This document shows positions 1-7,279 of a stretch of 64,000 nucleotides of DNA, piece after piece. A model generated the notes under the pieces. The model did no database searches and was not told where the DNA came from. It saw only the letters and a list, made by a program, of their open reading frames with translations. A program made the position numbers and the translations under genes. Source of the stretch: Brevibacterium sanguinis (GTDB taxonomy: Bacteria > Actinomycetota > Actinomycetes > Actinomycetales > Brevibacteriaceae); assembly GCF_003315415.1 (NCBI RefSeq), contig NZ_QNSB01000005.1:297185-361184 (forward strand), written 5' to 3'. Each line of letters starts with the position of its first letter. The first letter of the stretch is position 1.

Positions 1-620
1 CGGCTGATCGGATTGGGCATCGGCTGGGTCTGATGGTGGTGGTTCATCGCCGTGAGGTCGCGCCAGGAGGAGTCGCCGCGCATCTTGATCATCCCCGCCC
101 CGAACTCGAGGCGGAACATCAGCCAGCGGAGGAAGAGGAGGATGAGCAGCGGCGGGGCGACCTCGTGCGAACCGAGGAAGCCGACGACGAAACCGGCTTC
201 GAGGAGCATCGACTCCCAGCCGAAACCGTAGAACCGCTGCCCGATGCTCACGATCGACAGATAGAGCCCCCACATCGCGAGGAACACCGGGATCGGAGCC
301 CAGGCCGGCCCCGCCTGCGGCAGGCCCACGACCACCGAGGCGGCCAGGGCCATCCCGAGTCCGCACACGATGCGCAGCAGTCGGTCGCTGTAGGGGGTGC
401 GCCGCCAGCGGAAGAGGCTCGGCGACCAGCGGGCGCTCGTGCGGCCGATGAACACCCGCGCCGGCAGGAGCCCGCGATCGCCGAGGAGGGCCGGGAACTG
501 GCAGAACGTCGACAGGAAGGCCAGGAGGAACACGGCGGCGACCCCGCGGAGGATCACCTCCCGGGCGATCGTGTAGTCGTGCGCGTCGAGCAGCACCAGC
601 CAGTCCCAGTCCAATGTCAC
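1..620 (-). CDS. Lipase maturation factor (LMF) family membrane protein, C-terminus outside window
   Basis: This minus-strand frame opens with GTG at 620 (a weak GAGG lies about 6 nt upstream) and runs off the left edge after 206 codons. It encodes a polytopic membrane protein with hydrophobic segments near residues 22-46, 82-100, 108-128 and 156-172. Family signatures are YGFGWESMLLEAGF (131-144) and WRDLTAMNHHHQTQPMPN (186-203), which match the conserved core of the LMF1/LMF2 family. The vertebrate members help fold lipases in the ER. The role of bacterial members is not established, so I name only the family. It is divergent from the methyltransferase at 748. The C-terminal half cannot be judged. 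Confidence 0.85.
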   Translation of the reverse strand, partial: MTLDWDWLVLLDAHDYTIAREVILRGVAAVFLLAFLSTFCQFPALLGDRGLLPARVFIGRTSARWSPSLFRWRRTPYSDRLLRIVCGLGMALAASVVVGLPQAGPAWAPIPVFLAMWGLYLSIVSIGQRFYGFGWESMLLEAGFVVGFLGSHEVAPPLLILLFLRWLMFRLEFGAGMIKMRGDSSWRDLTAMNHHHQTQPMPNPIS

Positions 621-735
621 CGCCTCGCATCACGTCGATGAATCGTGCACAGTGCAGGTTCTGCCAGTTGAGCACAGTCGGTGGACTGCGGCAAGGTCCG
701 CTCGCGCGGGCCGGGTCGGAGCTCGGCGGCCGTCG

Positions 736-741
736 TACGCT
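736..741 (+). promoter_or_regulatory. -10 box TACGCT of a leaderless promoter
   Basis: TACGCT ends 6 nt before the ATG at 748. This is the spacing expected when transcription starts on the start codon itself, and no Shine-Dalgarno sequence is visible in between. The same arrangement recurs in this window. Confidence 0.5.
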
Positions 742-747
742 GGTGAC

Positions 748-1491
748 ATGACCGATGACACGGCTCCCGCGCACCGGAGCGCCACCCGCGCCTCCTACGA
801 TGCGATCGCCGCCGAGTACACGGCGTGGATCGCGAACGAACTCGCCGCCAAGCCCTACGACCGGGCGCTCCTCGGGGCGTTCTCCGAGCTCGTCCTCGCC
901 GCCGGCGGCGGGCCGACCCTCGAGATCGGCTGCGGCCCGGGACGGGTCACGGCGTTCCTCGCAGCCCTCGGGCTCGACGCCGGGGGCCTCGACCTCTCCC
1001 CCTCCATGATCGAGCTCGCCCGGCGGCACCACCCCGGCATCGACTTCACCGTCGGGTCGATGACCTCCCTGCGCTGCGCCGATTCCAGCCTCGCCGGCGT
1101 CGTCTCCTGGTATTCGATCATCCACGTCCCGGATGAGGAGCTCGACGAGGTCTTCTCCGAGGTCGCGCGCGTGCTCAGGCCCGGAGGCTGGTTCCAGCTC
1201 GCCTTCCAGCTCCCGTCGATCCCGGCCGCCGCATCCGAGCTCGAAGGCCCCGGCAGCCTCGCCGCCGGCCGGCAGGTCGAGCATTTCAGCGAACTCGCCG
1301 GCATTCCCGTCGACCTCGACTTCCACCGCCGATCGCTCGACGAGGTGGCCTCCCGCCTGGCCGCCCACGGGTTCACCGCCTCGGCGCGCGTCGAGAGGGA
1401 GCCCGACGGGCACGGTCAGTACCCCGAGAGCACACGGCAGGGCTACCTGCTCGTGCGCGGGCCCCGCCTCGGCGAGGAGGAACGGCCATGA
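748..1491 (+). CDS. Class I SAM-dependent methyltransferase
   Basis: This 247-residue protein has the Rossmann methyltransferase core: motif I LEIGCGPGRVT (about residues 58-68), an acidic SAM-ribose loop GGLDLSPSMI, motif III-like SWYSIIHVPDEEL, and VLRPGGWF before a central strand. The substrate cannot be read from sequence. The reading frame stays open upstream to 652, but I chose the ATG at 748 because the family's N-terminus begins there and TACGCT sits 6 nt ahead, implying a leaderless message. Its stop overlaps the next start (ATGA at 1488-1491), so it is translationally coupled to the cupin gene. The two may act on a common small molecule, which is only an inference from coupling. Confidence 0.85.
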   Translation: MTDDTAPAHRSATRASYDAIAAEYTAWIANELAAKPYDRALLGAFSELVLAAGGGPTLEIGCGPGRVTAFLAALGLDAGGLDLSPSMIELARRHHPGIDFTVGSMTSLRCADSSLAGVVSWYSIIHVPDEELDEVFSEVARVLRPGGWFQLAFQLPSIPAAASELEGPGSLAAGRQVEHFSELAGIPVDLDFHRRSLDEVASRLAAHGFTASARVEREPDGHGQYPESTRQGYLLVRGPRLGEEERP

Positions 1492-1871
1492 GCGCGCACG
1501 TCATCGATCGCCCCTCCGGTCGCAGCGACGGCGAGGAGTGGGCGGAGAACTACACCGAGCTCCCGGGCGGACCGGGGATCTCCCTGATCATGGAGTCGAC
1601 GAGGGAAGGCGGCCGGGGCCCGCGCCTCCACCTCCACCCGTATGCGGAGACCTTCGTCATCCGCCGAGGCGGGGCGACCTTCACCGTGGGAGCCGCTCCC
1701 CTGAAGCGTCCCTCCGATCGCGTCGGCGAACTGCGTGAGATCCATGCCCACGCCGGGCAGATCCTCGTCGTCGAGGCCTGGACTCCGCACAGGTTCGTCA
1801 CCGACGAGGGCGGGTACGAGGCCGTGCACATCCACTCGGCCACGACGTTCGAGCAGATCATGCTGGAGTGA
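1488..1871 (+). CDS. Small cupin-fold protein
   Basis: This 127-residue single-domain cupin carries the metal-binding motif 1 residues H48, H50 and E54 in LHLHPYAETFVIRRG, then a glycine-rich turn, and motif 2 with H101 in EAWTPHRFV. It therefore probably binds a divalent metal, but no reaction can be assigned. It overlaps the upstream methyltransferase by 4 bp (ATGA) and lies 15 bp before trmL, so the three genes may form one transcription unit. The length is normal for stand-alone cupins. Confidence 0.8.
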   Translation: MSAHVIDRPSGRSDGEEWAENYTELPGGPGISLIMESTREGGRGPRLHLHPYAETFVIRRGGATFTVGAAPLKRPSDRVGELREIHAHAGQILVVEAWTPHRFVTDEGGYEAVHIHSATTFEQIMLE

Positions 1872-1886
1872 GACAATGGCACCCAT

Positions 1887-2384
1887 ATGAACATCGACAT
1901 CGTCTTCCACACCCCTGAGATCCCGGGCAACACCGGCAACGCGATCCGTCTGGCCGCTGTCACCGGGGCTCACCTCCACCTCGTCGAGCCCCTCGGTTTC
2001 GACCTCTCGGATGCGAAGCTGCGGCGGGCGGGCCTCGACTACCACGACCTCGCCGACGTCACCGTCCACGCACGCCTGACCGACCTCTGGGAGAGCCTCG
2101 GCGAGCGGAGGGTCATCGCGTTCACGACGCACACCGAGGACTCCTTCGCCGAGGTGGAGTACCGGGACGGCGATGTCCTCCTCTTCGGCCGGGAATCGAC
2201 GGGTCTGCCCGAGGAGGTCATCGCCGATGGGCATGTCGACCTCAGGGTGCGGATCCCGATGCTGCCGTCGAGGCGCTCGCTCAACCTCGCGAACTCCGCG
2301 TCGATCGCCGTCTACGAGGCGTGGCGCCAGCACGGCTATGCGGGCGCGGCGATGCCGGCCTCGCCCGGTGCTGATCCGACGTAG
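1887..2384 (+). CDS. trmL: tRNA (cytidine/uridine-34 2'-O)-methyltransferase TrmL
   Basis: This enzyme of the SPOUT fold 2'-O-methylates the wobble base of tRNA-Leu species. The 165-residue protein shows all three SPOUT motifs: PEIPGNTGNAIRLA near the N-terminus (10-23), LLFGRESTGLPEE (98-110), and the knot-forming MLPSRRSLNLANSAS (125-139). Length and motif order match bacterial TrmL, which is a dimer with no separate RNA-binding domain. The window also contains a tRNA-Leu(CAA) gene at its right end, a candidate substrate. A GACAAT element 9 nt upstream of the ATG could drive it independently of the cupin gene. Confidence 0.93.
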   Translation: MNIDIVFHTPEIPGNTGNAIRLAAVTGAHLHLVEPLGFDLSDAKLRRAGLDYHDLADVTVHARLTDLWESLGERRVIAFTTHTEDSFAEVEYRDGDVLLFGRESTGLPEEVIADGHVDLRVRIPMLPSRRSLNLANSASIAVYEAWRQHGYAGAAMPASPGADPT

Positions 2385-2387
2385 ACT
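2382..2387 (+). promoter_or_regulatory. -10 box TAGACT for the kinase gene at 2420
   Basis: TAGACT overlaps the trmL stop codon. It would give a leader of roughly 25 nt that contains an AAAGGA Shine-Dalgarno before the ATG at 2420, so this gene looks conventionally led, unlike many neighbours. Confidence 0.45.
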
Positions 2388-2419
2388 CGTCGTCGTCACA
2401 CAATCTCGAAAGGACCCCC

Positions 2420-3265
2420 ATGACCGCCAAAGTGCTCACCATCGCCGGATCCGACGTCTCCGGCGGAGCCGGGCTCGAAGCCGACCTGAAGATGTTCGAG
2501 GAGTACGGGGCGTTCGGCACCGCCGTCGTCACCTGCATCGTCACCTTCGATCCGAATGAGAGCTACAGCCATGTGCTCGAGTTCATCGCCCCCGAGGTCG
2601 TCACCCGGCAGCTCGAGTCGACGCTGTCCGTCCACGAGTTCGACGCCATCAAGTCGGGAATGCTCGGGTCCGTCGACTCCGCCCTCGTCCTGGCCGAGAA
2701 GCTGCGGAGCAACGAGCTGCCCTACGTCTTCGATCCCGTGCTCGTGTGCAAGGGCGCGGGAACGATGGTCGACCTCAAGGACCTGTTCGTCGAGAACCTC
2801 GTCCCCCTGGCCACGGTCATCACCCCGAACCTCGAGGAGGCCGCGACCCTGGCCGGACTCGACCCGATCGACTCCGTGGAGGGCATGATCGAGGCCGCGA
2901 GGATCATCCACGCTCAGGGCGCCCAGAACGTCGTCGTCAAGGGCGGAGCACGCCTGGCCGGCGACGACGCGATCGACATCCTCTTCGACGGCGAGACCGT
3001 GACGACCCTGCACTCGCCCAAGGTCCACGAGAAGCTCGTCAACGGCGCCGGCTGCTCCTTCGCCTCGTCGATCGCCGCCGGCATCGCGACGGGGATGAGC
3101 ATCAGGGAGGCCGTCGTCGCCGCCAAGGAGCAGGTCGCCCACGGCATCGCCGCCTGCCTCGACAACGCCACCGGCGTCGCGTCCCTCTTCCACCCCGCCG
3201 CACGGACCGCGCCCTCGTCCGAGGTGGTCGTCACCGTCGACGAACCCCTGAGAATCGCGAGGTGA
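2420..3265 (+). CDS. ThiD-family kinase (pyridoxal or hydroxymethylpyrimidine kinase)
   Basis: This ribokinase-fold protein of 281 residues begins with TIAGSDVSGGAGLEADLK, the substrate-binding signature of ThiD. The C-terminal anion hole reads NGAGCSF (208-214), with Cys212 where classic ThiD has Asp. That NGAGC form is typical of the CHED subclass of pyridoxal kinases such as staphylococcal PdxK, so vitamin B6 salvage is at least as likely as the thiamine HMP-P kinase step. DPVLVCKGAG (105-114) is the other conserved block. A good AAAGGA Shine-Dalgarno precedes the ATG. No other thiamine or B6 genes are near, so context does not settle the substrate. Confidence 0.85.
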   Translation: MTAKVLTIAGSDVSGGAGLEADLKMFEEYGAFGTAVVTCIVTFDPNESYSHVLEFIAPEVVTRQLESTLSVHEFDAIKSGMLGSVDSALVLAEKLRSNELPYVFDPVLVCKGAGTMVDLKDLFVENLVPLATVITPNLEEAATLAGLDPIDSVEGMIEAARIIHAQGAQNVVVKGGARLAGDDAIDILFDGETVTTLHSPKVHEKLVNGAGCSFASSIAAGIATGMSIREAVVAAKEQVAHGIAACLDNATGVASLFHPAARTAPSSEVVVTVDEPLRIAR

Positions 3266-3305
3266 CCCACCGGGCCGTGGCCCGGTGCGCACACCGGTGA
3301 ATGAC

Positions 3306-3340
3306 GAACTGCCCCGGACTCGAGGAGTGCGGGGCAGTTC
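3306..3340. terminator. Bidirectional hairpin between kinase and L31 genes
   Basis: GAACTGCCCCG (3306-3316) and CGGGGCAGTTC (3330-3340) form a perfect 11-bp stem with a 13-nt loop between two convergent genes. There is no T-run on either side, so termination efficiency is uncertain. Confidence 0.65.
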
Positions 3341-3376
3341 GCGTGGAACGGATGTGCGGTCGGGGACCGCGGGGGC

Positions 3377-3631
3377 TCAGCGCTTGCCGAAGCCCTTGTA
3401 GCGGTCCTTGAACTTCTCGACGCGACCGGCCGAGTCGAGGATGCGCTGCTTTCCGGTGTAGAACGGGTGCGAGGCGCTCGAGATCTCGACGTCGATCACG
3501 GGGTAGGTGTTGCCGTCTTCCCATTCGATCGTCTTGTCGCTCTTCGCGGTCGAGCGCGTGAGGAACTTGGTTCCGGAGGCCAGGTCGTTGAACACGATCG
3601 GCCCGTATTCCGGGTGGATGTCCTTCTTCAT
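3377..3631 (-). CDS. rpmE2: 50S ribosomal protein L31 type B
   Basis: This 84-residue protein matches bL31 type B: it begins [16 protein letters not shown], contains [13 protein letters not shown] and ends in a basic tail with DRYKGFGKR. The zinc-binding cysteines of type A L31 are absent. In many bacteria the zinc-free paralogue is induced by zinc starvation through Zur, but I see no AT-rich Zur palindrome upstream, so this may be the constitutive copy. The ATG at 3631 is preceded by AAAGG. The frame is open much further upstream, but those codons are not L31-like. Confidence 0.95.
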   Translation of the reverse strand: MKKDIHPEYGPIVFNDLASGTKFLTRSTAKSDKTIEWEDGNTYPVIDVEISSASHPFYTGKQRILDSAGRVEKFKDRYKGFGKR

Positions 3632-3795
3632 ATGCTTACCTTTGCTGAATCCGCTCAGGCGCCTGGTATGGGTCGACCCATCCGCCAGTGCCCGAATTCG
3701 TCTGCTGGACACGTTTCGCGCCGTAGGAACCGGACGCGAACCGACAGTCCAGTCTATCCGATGGACGCGCGGGAAGCGATTCGGCGCCACGCTCC

Positions 3796-3801
3796 TAGAC
3801 T
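3796..3801 (+). promoter_or_regulatory. -10 box TAGACT of a leaderless promoter
   Basis: TAGACT is followed by 6 nt and then the ATG at 3808, with no ribosome-binding site in between. This supports the ATG over the in-frame GTG at 3802. Confidence 0.55.
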
Positions 3802-3807
3802 GTGGCC

Positions 3808-4374
3808 ATGGACACAACGCACATGAGAACGAAGGACCGGCTCTCGACCCACTTCACGCTGCGTCCCGCAGCCGATGCCCCGGAGCTCATGGCTCCGGCC
3901 ACCGCCCAGGCCCTGCCCGCGCTCGACGGGGAGGTGGAGGTGTTCGCGATCGATCCCGTCATCGCCGACACCGCCGCCCTGCTCGACGCCACCGGGCTGG
4001 GACCGGAGACCTCGGCCAACTGCGTGCTCGTCGCGGGCAGCCGTGGCGGTGAGGAGAGAGTCGCGGCGTGCCTCGTCCTCGCCCACACCCGTGCCGATGT
4101 CAACAAGCGGGTGAAGAAGCTCCTCGACGTCCGCAAGGCGTCGTTCCTGCCCATGGACCGGGCGGTCGGGGACTCCGGAATGGAGTACGGAGGGATCGGA
4201 CCGATCGGCCTGCCCGCCGACTACCGGGTCCTCATCGACTCCCGGGTCGCCTCGGCGAGCGAGGTCATCATCGGCTCCGGCATCCGCGGCTCGAAGCTCC
4301 TCCTCTCGGGAGCGGCCCTCTCCTCCCTTCCCGGCGCCGAGGTGGTCGAGGGACTCGCGACCGAGATCAGCTGA
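3808..4374 (+). CDS. YbaK/EbsC-type aminoacyl-tRNA deacylase
   Basis: This 188-residue protein belongs to the YbaK/ProX editing superfamily, which hydrolyses mischarged aminoacyl-tRNAs in trans. The diagnostic parts are [20 protein letters not shown] (mid-domain), [20 protein letters not shown] with the conserved lysine block, and the glycine-rich GGIGPIGLP substrate pocket, then [16 protein letters not shown] near the end. Which amino acid it clears is not evident. The ATG at 3808 is preferred because a leaderless promoter ends 6 nt upstream. Its 3' end overlaps the convergent phosphatase gene by 8 bp. Confidence 0.87.
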   Translation: MDTTHMRTKDRLSTHFTLRPAADAPELMAPATAQALPALDGEVEVFAIDPVIADTAALLDATGLGPETSANCVLVAGSRGGEERVAACLVLAHTRADVNKRVKKLLDVRKASFLPMDRAVGDSGMEYGGIGPIGLPADYRVLIDSRVASASEVIIGSGIRGSKLLLSGAALSSLPGAEVVEGLATEIS

Positions 4375-5164
4375 GTGCGGCGCTCGGTTCCGACCGGCTG
4401 AAGCCGGCCCGGTCGAGGAGGAAGGCGATCATCGGCTCGTAGAGGTAGGGGGCGACGTCGTCGTCGAGGGGGATCGTCGCCTCGAGCTGCCCCTGCGCCT
4501 CGGCGACGAAGAGGGCAGGGTCGTTGCAGTCGGCGTAGCCGAAGGCGCGCAGTCCCCTGCTCGACGCCGCTCCGGCCCAGCCGTGATCGGCGACGACGAG
4601 GTCGGGGACGGCGCGGTCCCGGGCCTCGAGGTCGTCGAGGAGGGCATGCATGGGTTCGCCGAGGTGGGTGTGCGGCGTGCCGCCGTGCAGATGCCAGATC
4701 CACACGCGGTTGATCTCACGGCAGTCCCCGCCGATGTCGGGGACCGGGATCACCGAGTCCTGTCGCACGATGTTCGCCCCCTGGTCCTCGGCGGCCGCGG
4801 CAAGCGCCATGTGGACGGGGAGCAGACCCGCCGGATGGCCCGTGGCGAAGAGGATCCGGCCTCCGGCCCGCGCGGTCTCGCCGACGGCAGCGGCGAGCAG
4901 CTCGAGGGCGTCGAGGCAGCGATCAGTGGAGATGGTGTCGACGCCGTCGGAGTAGTCGGCCTCCGGGCGCAGACCCGCACGGTCGACCATGAGGGCGAAG
5001 ACGGACTCGTAGTCCCATTCACGGGTGAGCTCGACGCCGAAGTCGAACTGTCGCTCGCCGGCCAGGAATCGGTGGATGTGCGCGAGGTTGTTCTCCCGCG
5101 GTGTCGCCACCTCCCCCGTGATGCGCGCGCGTTCCAGGTGGTGGGCAAGCCGGCTGCGGTCCAA
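4367..5164 (-). CDS. Conserved actinobacterial phosphatase-like protein
   Basis: This 265-residue soluble protein resembles an actinobacterial phosphatase family (I believe Pfam PF15698) whose Streptomyces member was reported to act on histidinol phosphate. Recognisable blocks are GGRILFATGHPAGLLPVH, DIGGDCREINRVWIWHLHGGTPHTH and DLVVADHGWAGAA, rich in Asp and His as expected of a metal-dependent hydrolase. It is not next to any his genes, so I leave the substrate open. The gene is convergent with and slightly overlaps the YbaK-like gene. The start at 5164 gives the full conserved N-terminus. Confidence 0.65.
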   Translation of the reverse strand: MDRSRLAHHLERARITGEVATPRENNLAHIHRFLAGERQFDFGVELTREWDYESVFALMVDRAGLRPEADYSDGVDTISTDRCLDALELLAAAVGETARAGGRILFATGHPAGLLPVHMALAAAAEDQGANIVRQDSVIPVPDIGGDCREINRVWIWHLHGGTPHTHLGEPMHALLDDLEARDRAVPDLVVADHGWAGAASSRGLRAFGYADCNDPALFVAEAQGQLEATIPLDDDVAPYLYEPMIAFLLDRAGFSRSEPSAALS

Positions 5165-5199
5165 TGGTCTCCTCGGTCAGGGGTGAAGTCTCAGCGCAC

Positions 5200-5481
5200 T
5201 CATCTTCCCATAACCGCATCCGGCCGACGGCCGGTCCTACTCGATCGGGCGCGACCCAGTCGGAGTCGCTGCTGCTTTTTGCCGGACCTCCCGTAACCGG
5301 GTAGGTCGGCGCATACCACCGTGAATCCCTGCTCGACGAGCCGCGGAGCGACAAGATGCCAGGTGGCCGAGGTGCGAGGGTGTCCGTGCAGCAGCAGGAC
5401 GGCCGGTCCCTCGCCACAGTGACGGACGAAGAACCTCAGTCTGCCGGCATCAACCGTTTCAGCGCTGAAGTCGTCGAACAT
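5200..5481 (-). pseudogene. Alpha/beta-hydrolase remnant
   Basis: From an ATG at 5481 the frame reads as the start of a haloacetate-dehalogenase-like alpha/beta hydrolase: VLLLHGHPRTSATWH carries the HG oxyanion motif, and ADLPGYGRSGK is the classic second-strand loop. After this loop the frame turns into arginine-rich nonsense and stops near 5200. A neighbouring frame (PAKSSSDSDW) briefly resumes a plausible sequence, suggesting a frameshift followed by loss of the rest. The nucleophile elbow, acid and histidine are missing, so the product cannot be an active hydrolase. It adjoins another broken gene. Confidence 0.75.
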
Positions 5482-5549
5482 GCCCTCACTCTGCCAGGCA
5501 CCTGGCCGGCTCACAACCAGGCGGCGACGAATGAGGTCGGCCCATCGTG

Positions 5550-6228
5550 TCAGCCCGTCGCCGTGATCATCCGGACGATGAGGGCGATCATGAGATCCTT
5601 CTCCTGCGGGTCGCTCATGGCGACCATGAGAGTGATCGCCGCGAGAGCGTTGTTGGCGACCCTGGGGTTTCCCCGGGAATTATCGAGCACCCCGTTCCGG
5701 GGTGCTCGCAGGCGTCACTTCGATGTGTCCTTCGTCGAAATCTCGAAGCATCGTCAACCCGGGCAGATACCCGGACAGCACATCGGCGACACCTGCGACC
5801 AATTCGTCGTTCGAACGACCAAGCACCCGGACGATCTTGCCGATCTCGGCCAGACGCCGTTCATTGAGTGCCGCACCGTCGATGAGGTAACGGCGCAGAA
5901 CTGTTGTCGCCCACTTTCGGAAGCGAACGCCCTCCGGGGATTTCACTCGATATCCGACAGAGATGATCAGGTCGAGGTTGTAGTGCTCGACCTGCCGAGT
6001 GACGGTACGCTCCCCCTCACGTTGAACTGTCGCAAAATTTGCGACAGTTGCCTCTCCTTCGAGTTCTTCTCGCAAGGCGTTGGAGATGTGCTTGCCGATC
6101 GTCTTCACATCGCGCCCGAAAAGGGTGGCCAGTTGATGTCTGGTCAACCAGACTGTTTCGGCATCGGTGCGAACCCGAAGCGAAGTTTCACCGTCCTGAG
6201 TCGTGTACAGCTCCACTGAGTCGTCCAT
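5550..6228 (-). pseudogene. RhuM/Fic(DOC) family protein with internal deletion and frameshift
   Basis: From the ATG at 6228 the first 178 codons encode a RhuM-type N-terminal domain: WLTRHQLATLFGRDVKTIGKH, VEHYNLDLIISVGYRVKS and LVAGVADVLSGYLPGLTML. The frame then stops at 5680. A second frame, offset by one base, continues to a stop at 5550 and encodes NNALAAITLMVAMSDPQEKD followed by LMIALIVRMI, which matches the C-terminal helix of Fic/DOC-fused RhuM proteins. The Fic core HPFxDGNKR that should lie between is absent. I infer that about 100 or more codons were deleted. Intact relatives are usually accessory genes, so this is a fossil of past transfer. Confidence 0.75.
5684..5708. repeat. 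Perfect 11-bp inverted repeat at the deletion junction
   Basis: CGAGCACCCCG (5684-5694) and CGGGGTGCTCG (5698-5708) are exact reverse complements separated by TTC. The hairpin lies exactly where the RhuM frame breaks. Confidence 0.85.
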
Positions 6229-6264
6229 GATCCCACGGTAGCCTCCGCCACTGACGCAGAGGCC

Positions 6265-7227
6265 TCAGCCCCCGGCCGGCTGCAGGGCGAAGCAGGTGAC
6301 CGCCGAGGCGGCGGCGACGTTGAGCGAGTCCACTCCCCCGCTCATCGGGATCATCACCGTCGAATCGCACGCGGCGATCGTCGAGCGCCTCAGCCCGTCG
6401 CCCTCGGTGCCGAGGACGATCGCGCACCGCTCGGGAGCCGCGACCGCGAACTCCTGGATCGACACGGAGTCCTCGTCGAGGGCCAGCGCCGCGACATGGA
6501 ACCCGAGGTCCCGCAGGAGCGAGACGTCCCCCGGCCAGTCCGCGATCCGGGTCCACGGCACCTGGAACACGGTGCCCATCGACACCCGCACGGAGCGACG
6601 GTAGAGAGGGTCGGCGCACCTCGGCGTCACGAGCACCGCGTCGACGCCGAAGGCGGCGGCCGAGCGGAAGATCGCGCCGACGTTCGTGTGGTCGACGACG
6701 TCCTCGATGACGACGATCCGCCGGGCGTCGGCGACGAGGTCGGCGACGGGAGGGAGGACCGGCCGGTGCATCGCCGCCAGCGCCCCGCGGTGGAGGTGGA
6801 ACCCGGTCAGCGCCTCGACGGCGGCGTCGGTGCCGATGTGGATCGGCGCCTCGTCCAGGGCGATGAGGTCGGCGAGGTCGAAGAGCCATTTGGGGCTCGT
6901 CAGATAGGAGCGCACCCTCAGTCCTGCCGCGTGGGCGCGGCGGATGATCTTCGAGGACTCGGCGATGAACAGTCCCTCGGCGGGTTCCCTGACGCTGCGC
7001 AGGGCGACGTCGGTGAGCTGCGTGTAGTCGCGCAGACCCGGCGCGGCGGCCGGACCGGACGTCCCGGACCCGGCGGCCGGACCGGATGTCCCGGACCCGG
7101 CGGACGAGCCGGACGCCTCCACCGCCTCGGCGTCGAAGAAGTGGAGCCGCTCGGCCCCGATGCCGCGGGCGACGGCGCGCTCGATGACCTCGGCGCGGGT
7201 CAGGGGTGCCTTGGCCGGGGTGTTCAT
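6265..7227 (-). CDS. SpoU-family RNA 2'-O-methyltransferase
   Basis: This 320-residue protein has the SpoU/TrmH SPOUT domain in its C-terminal half: VVDHTNVGAIFRSAAAFGVD (motif 1), VLGTEGDGL (motif 2) and MIPMSGGVDSLNVAAASAV (motif 3). Residues about 85-165 form the substrate-binding N-domain (FIAESSKIIRRA). Whether the target is rRNA or tRNA is not clear. The ATG at 7227 has a strong AGGAGG Shine-Dalgarno. A low-complexity Gly/Ser/Pro/Ala linker near residues 40-65 is encoded by a 27-bp tandem repeat and is probably disordered. The in-frame extension to 7440 is rejected. Confidence 0.87.
   Translation of the reverse strand: MNTPAKAPLTRAEVIERAVARGIGAERLHFFDAEAVEASGSSAGSGTSGPAAGSGTSGPAAAPGLRDYTQLTDVALRSVREPAEGLFIAESSKIIRRAHAAGLRVRSYLTSPKWLFDLADLIALDEAPIHIGTDAAVEALTGFHLHRGALAAMHRPVLPPVADLVADARRIVVIEDVVDHTNVGAIFRSAAAFGVDAVLVTPRCADPLYRRSVRVSMGTVFQVPWTRIADWPGDVSLLRDLGFHVAALALDEDSVSIQEFAVAAPERCAIVLGTEGDGLRRSTIAACDSTVMIPMSGGVDSLNVAAASAVTCFALQPAGG
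7046..7099 (-). repeat. Two tandem 27-bp units inside the SpoU gene
   Basis: Units at 7046-7072 and 7073-7099 begin with GCGGCCGGACCGGA and differ at one visible base, with a short partial third copy after them. Each codes nine residues of the type SGTSGPAAG. The length keeps the frame, so copy number could vary without destroying the enzyme. Confidence 0.8.
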
Positions 7228-7279
7228 CGCGTCCTCCTGCTCGACCCGGTCGACCAGCGGAGCCTGGGACGGCGGGACC

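Noticed and set aside
33..641. Open frame of 202 codons on the plus strand
   Set aside because: It is rich in His, Arg and Glu without domain signal and is antisense to the clearly recognisable LMF-family gene.
3632..3800. Zur box upstream of the L31 gene
   Set aside because: No AT-rich inverted repeat like known Zur sites is visible in the spacer.
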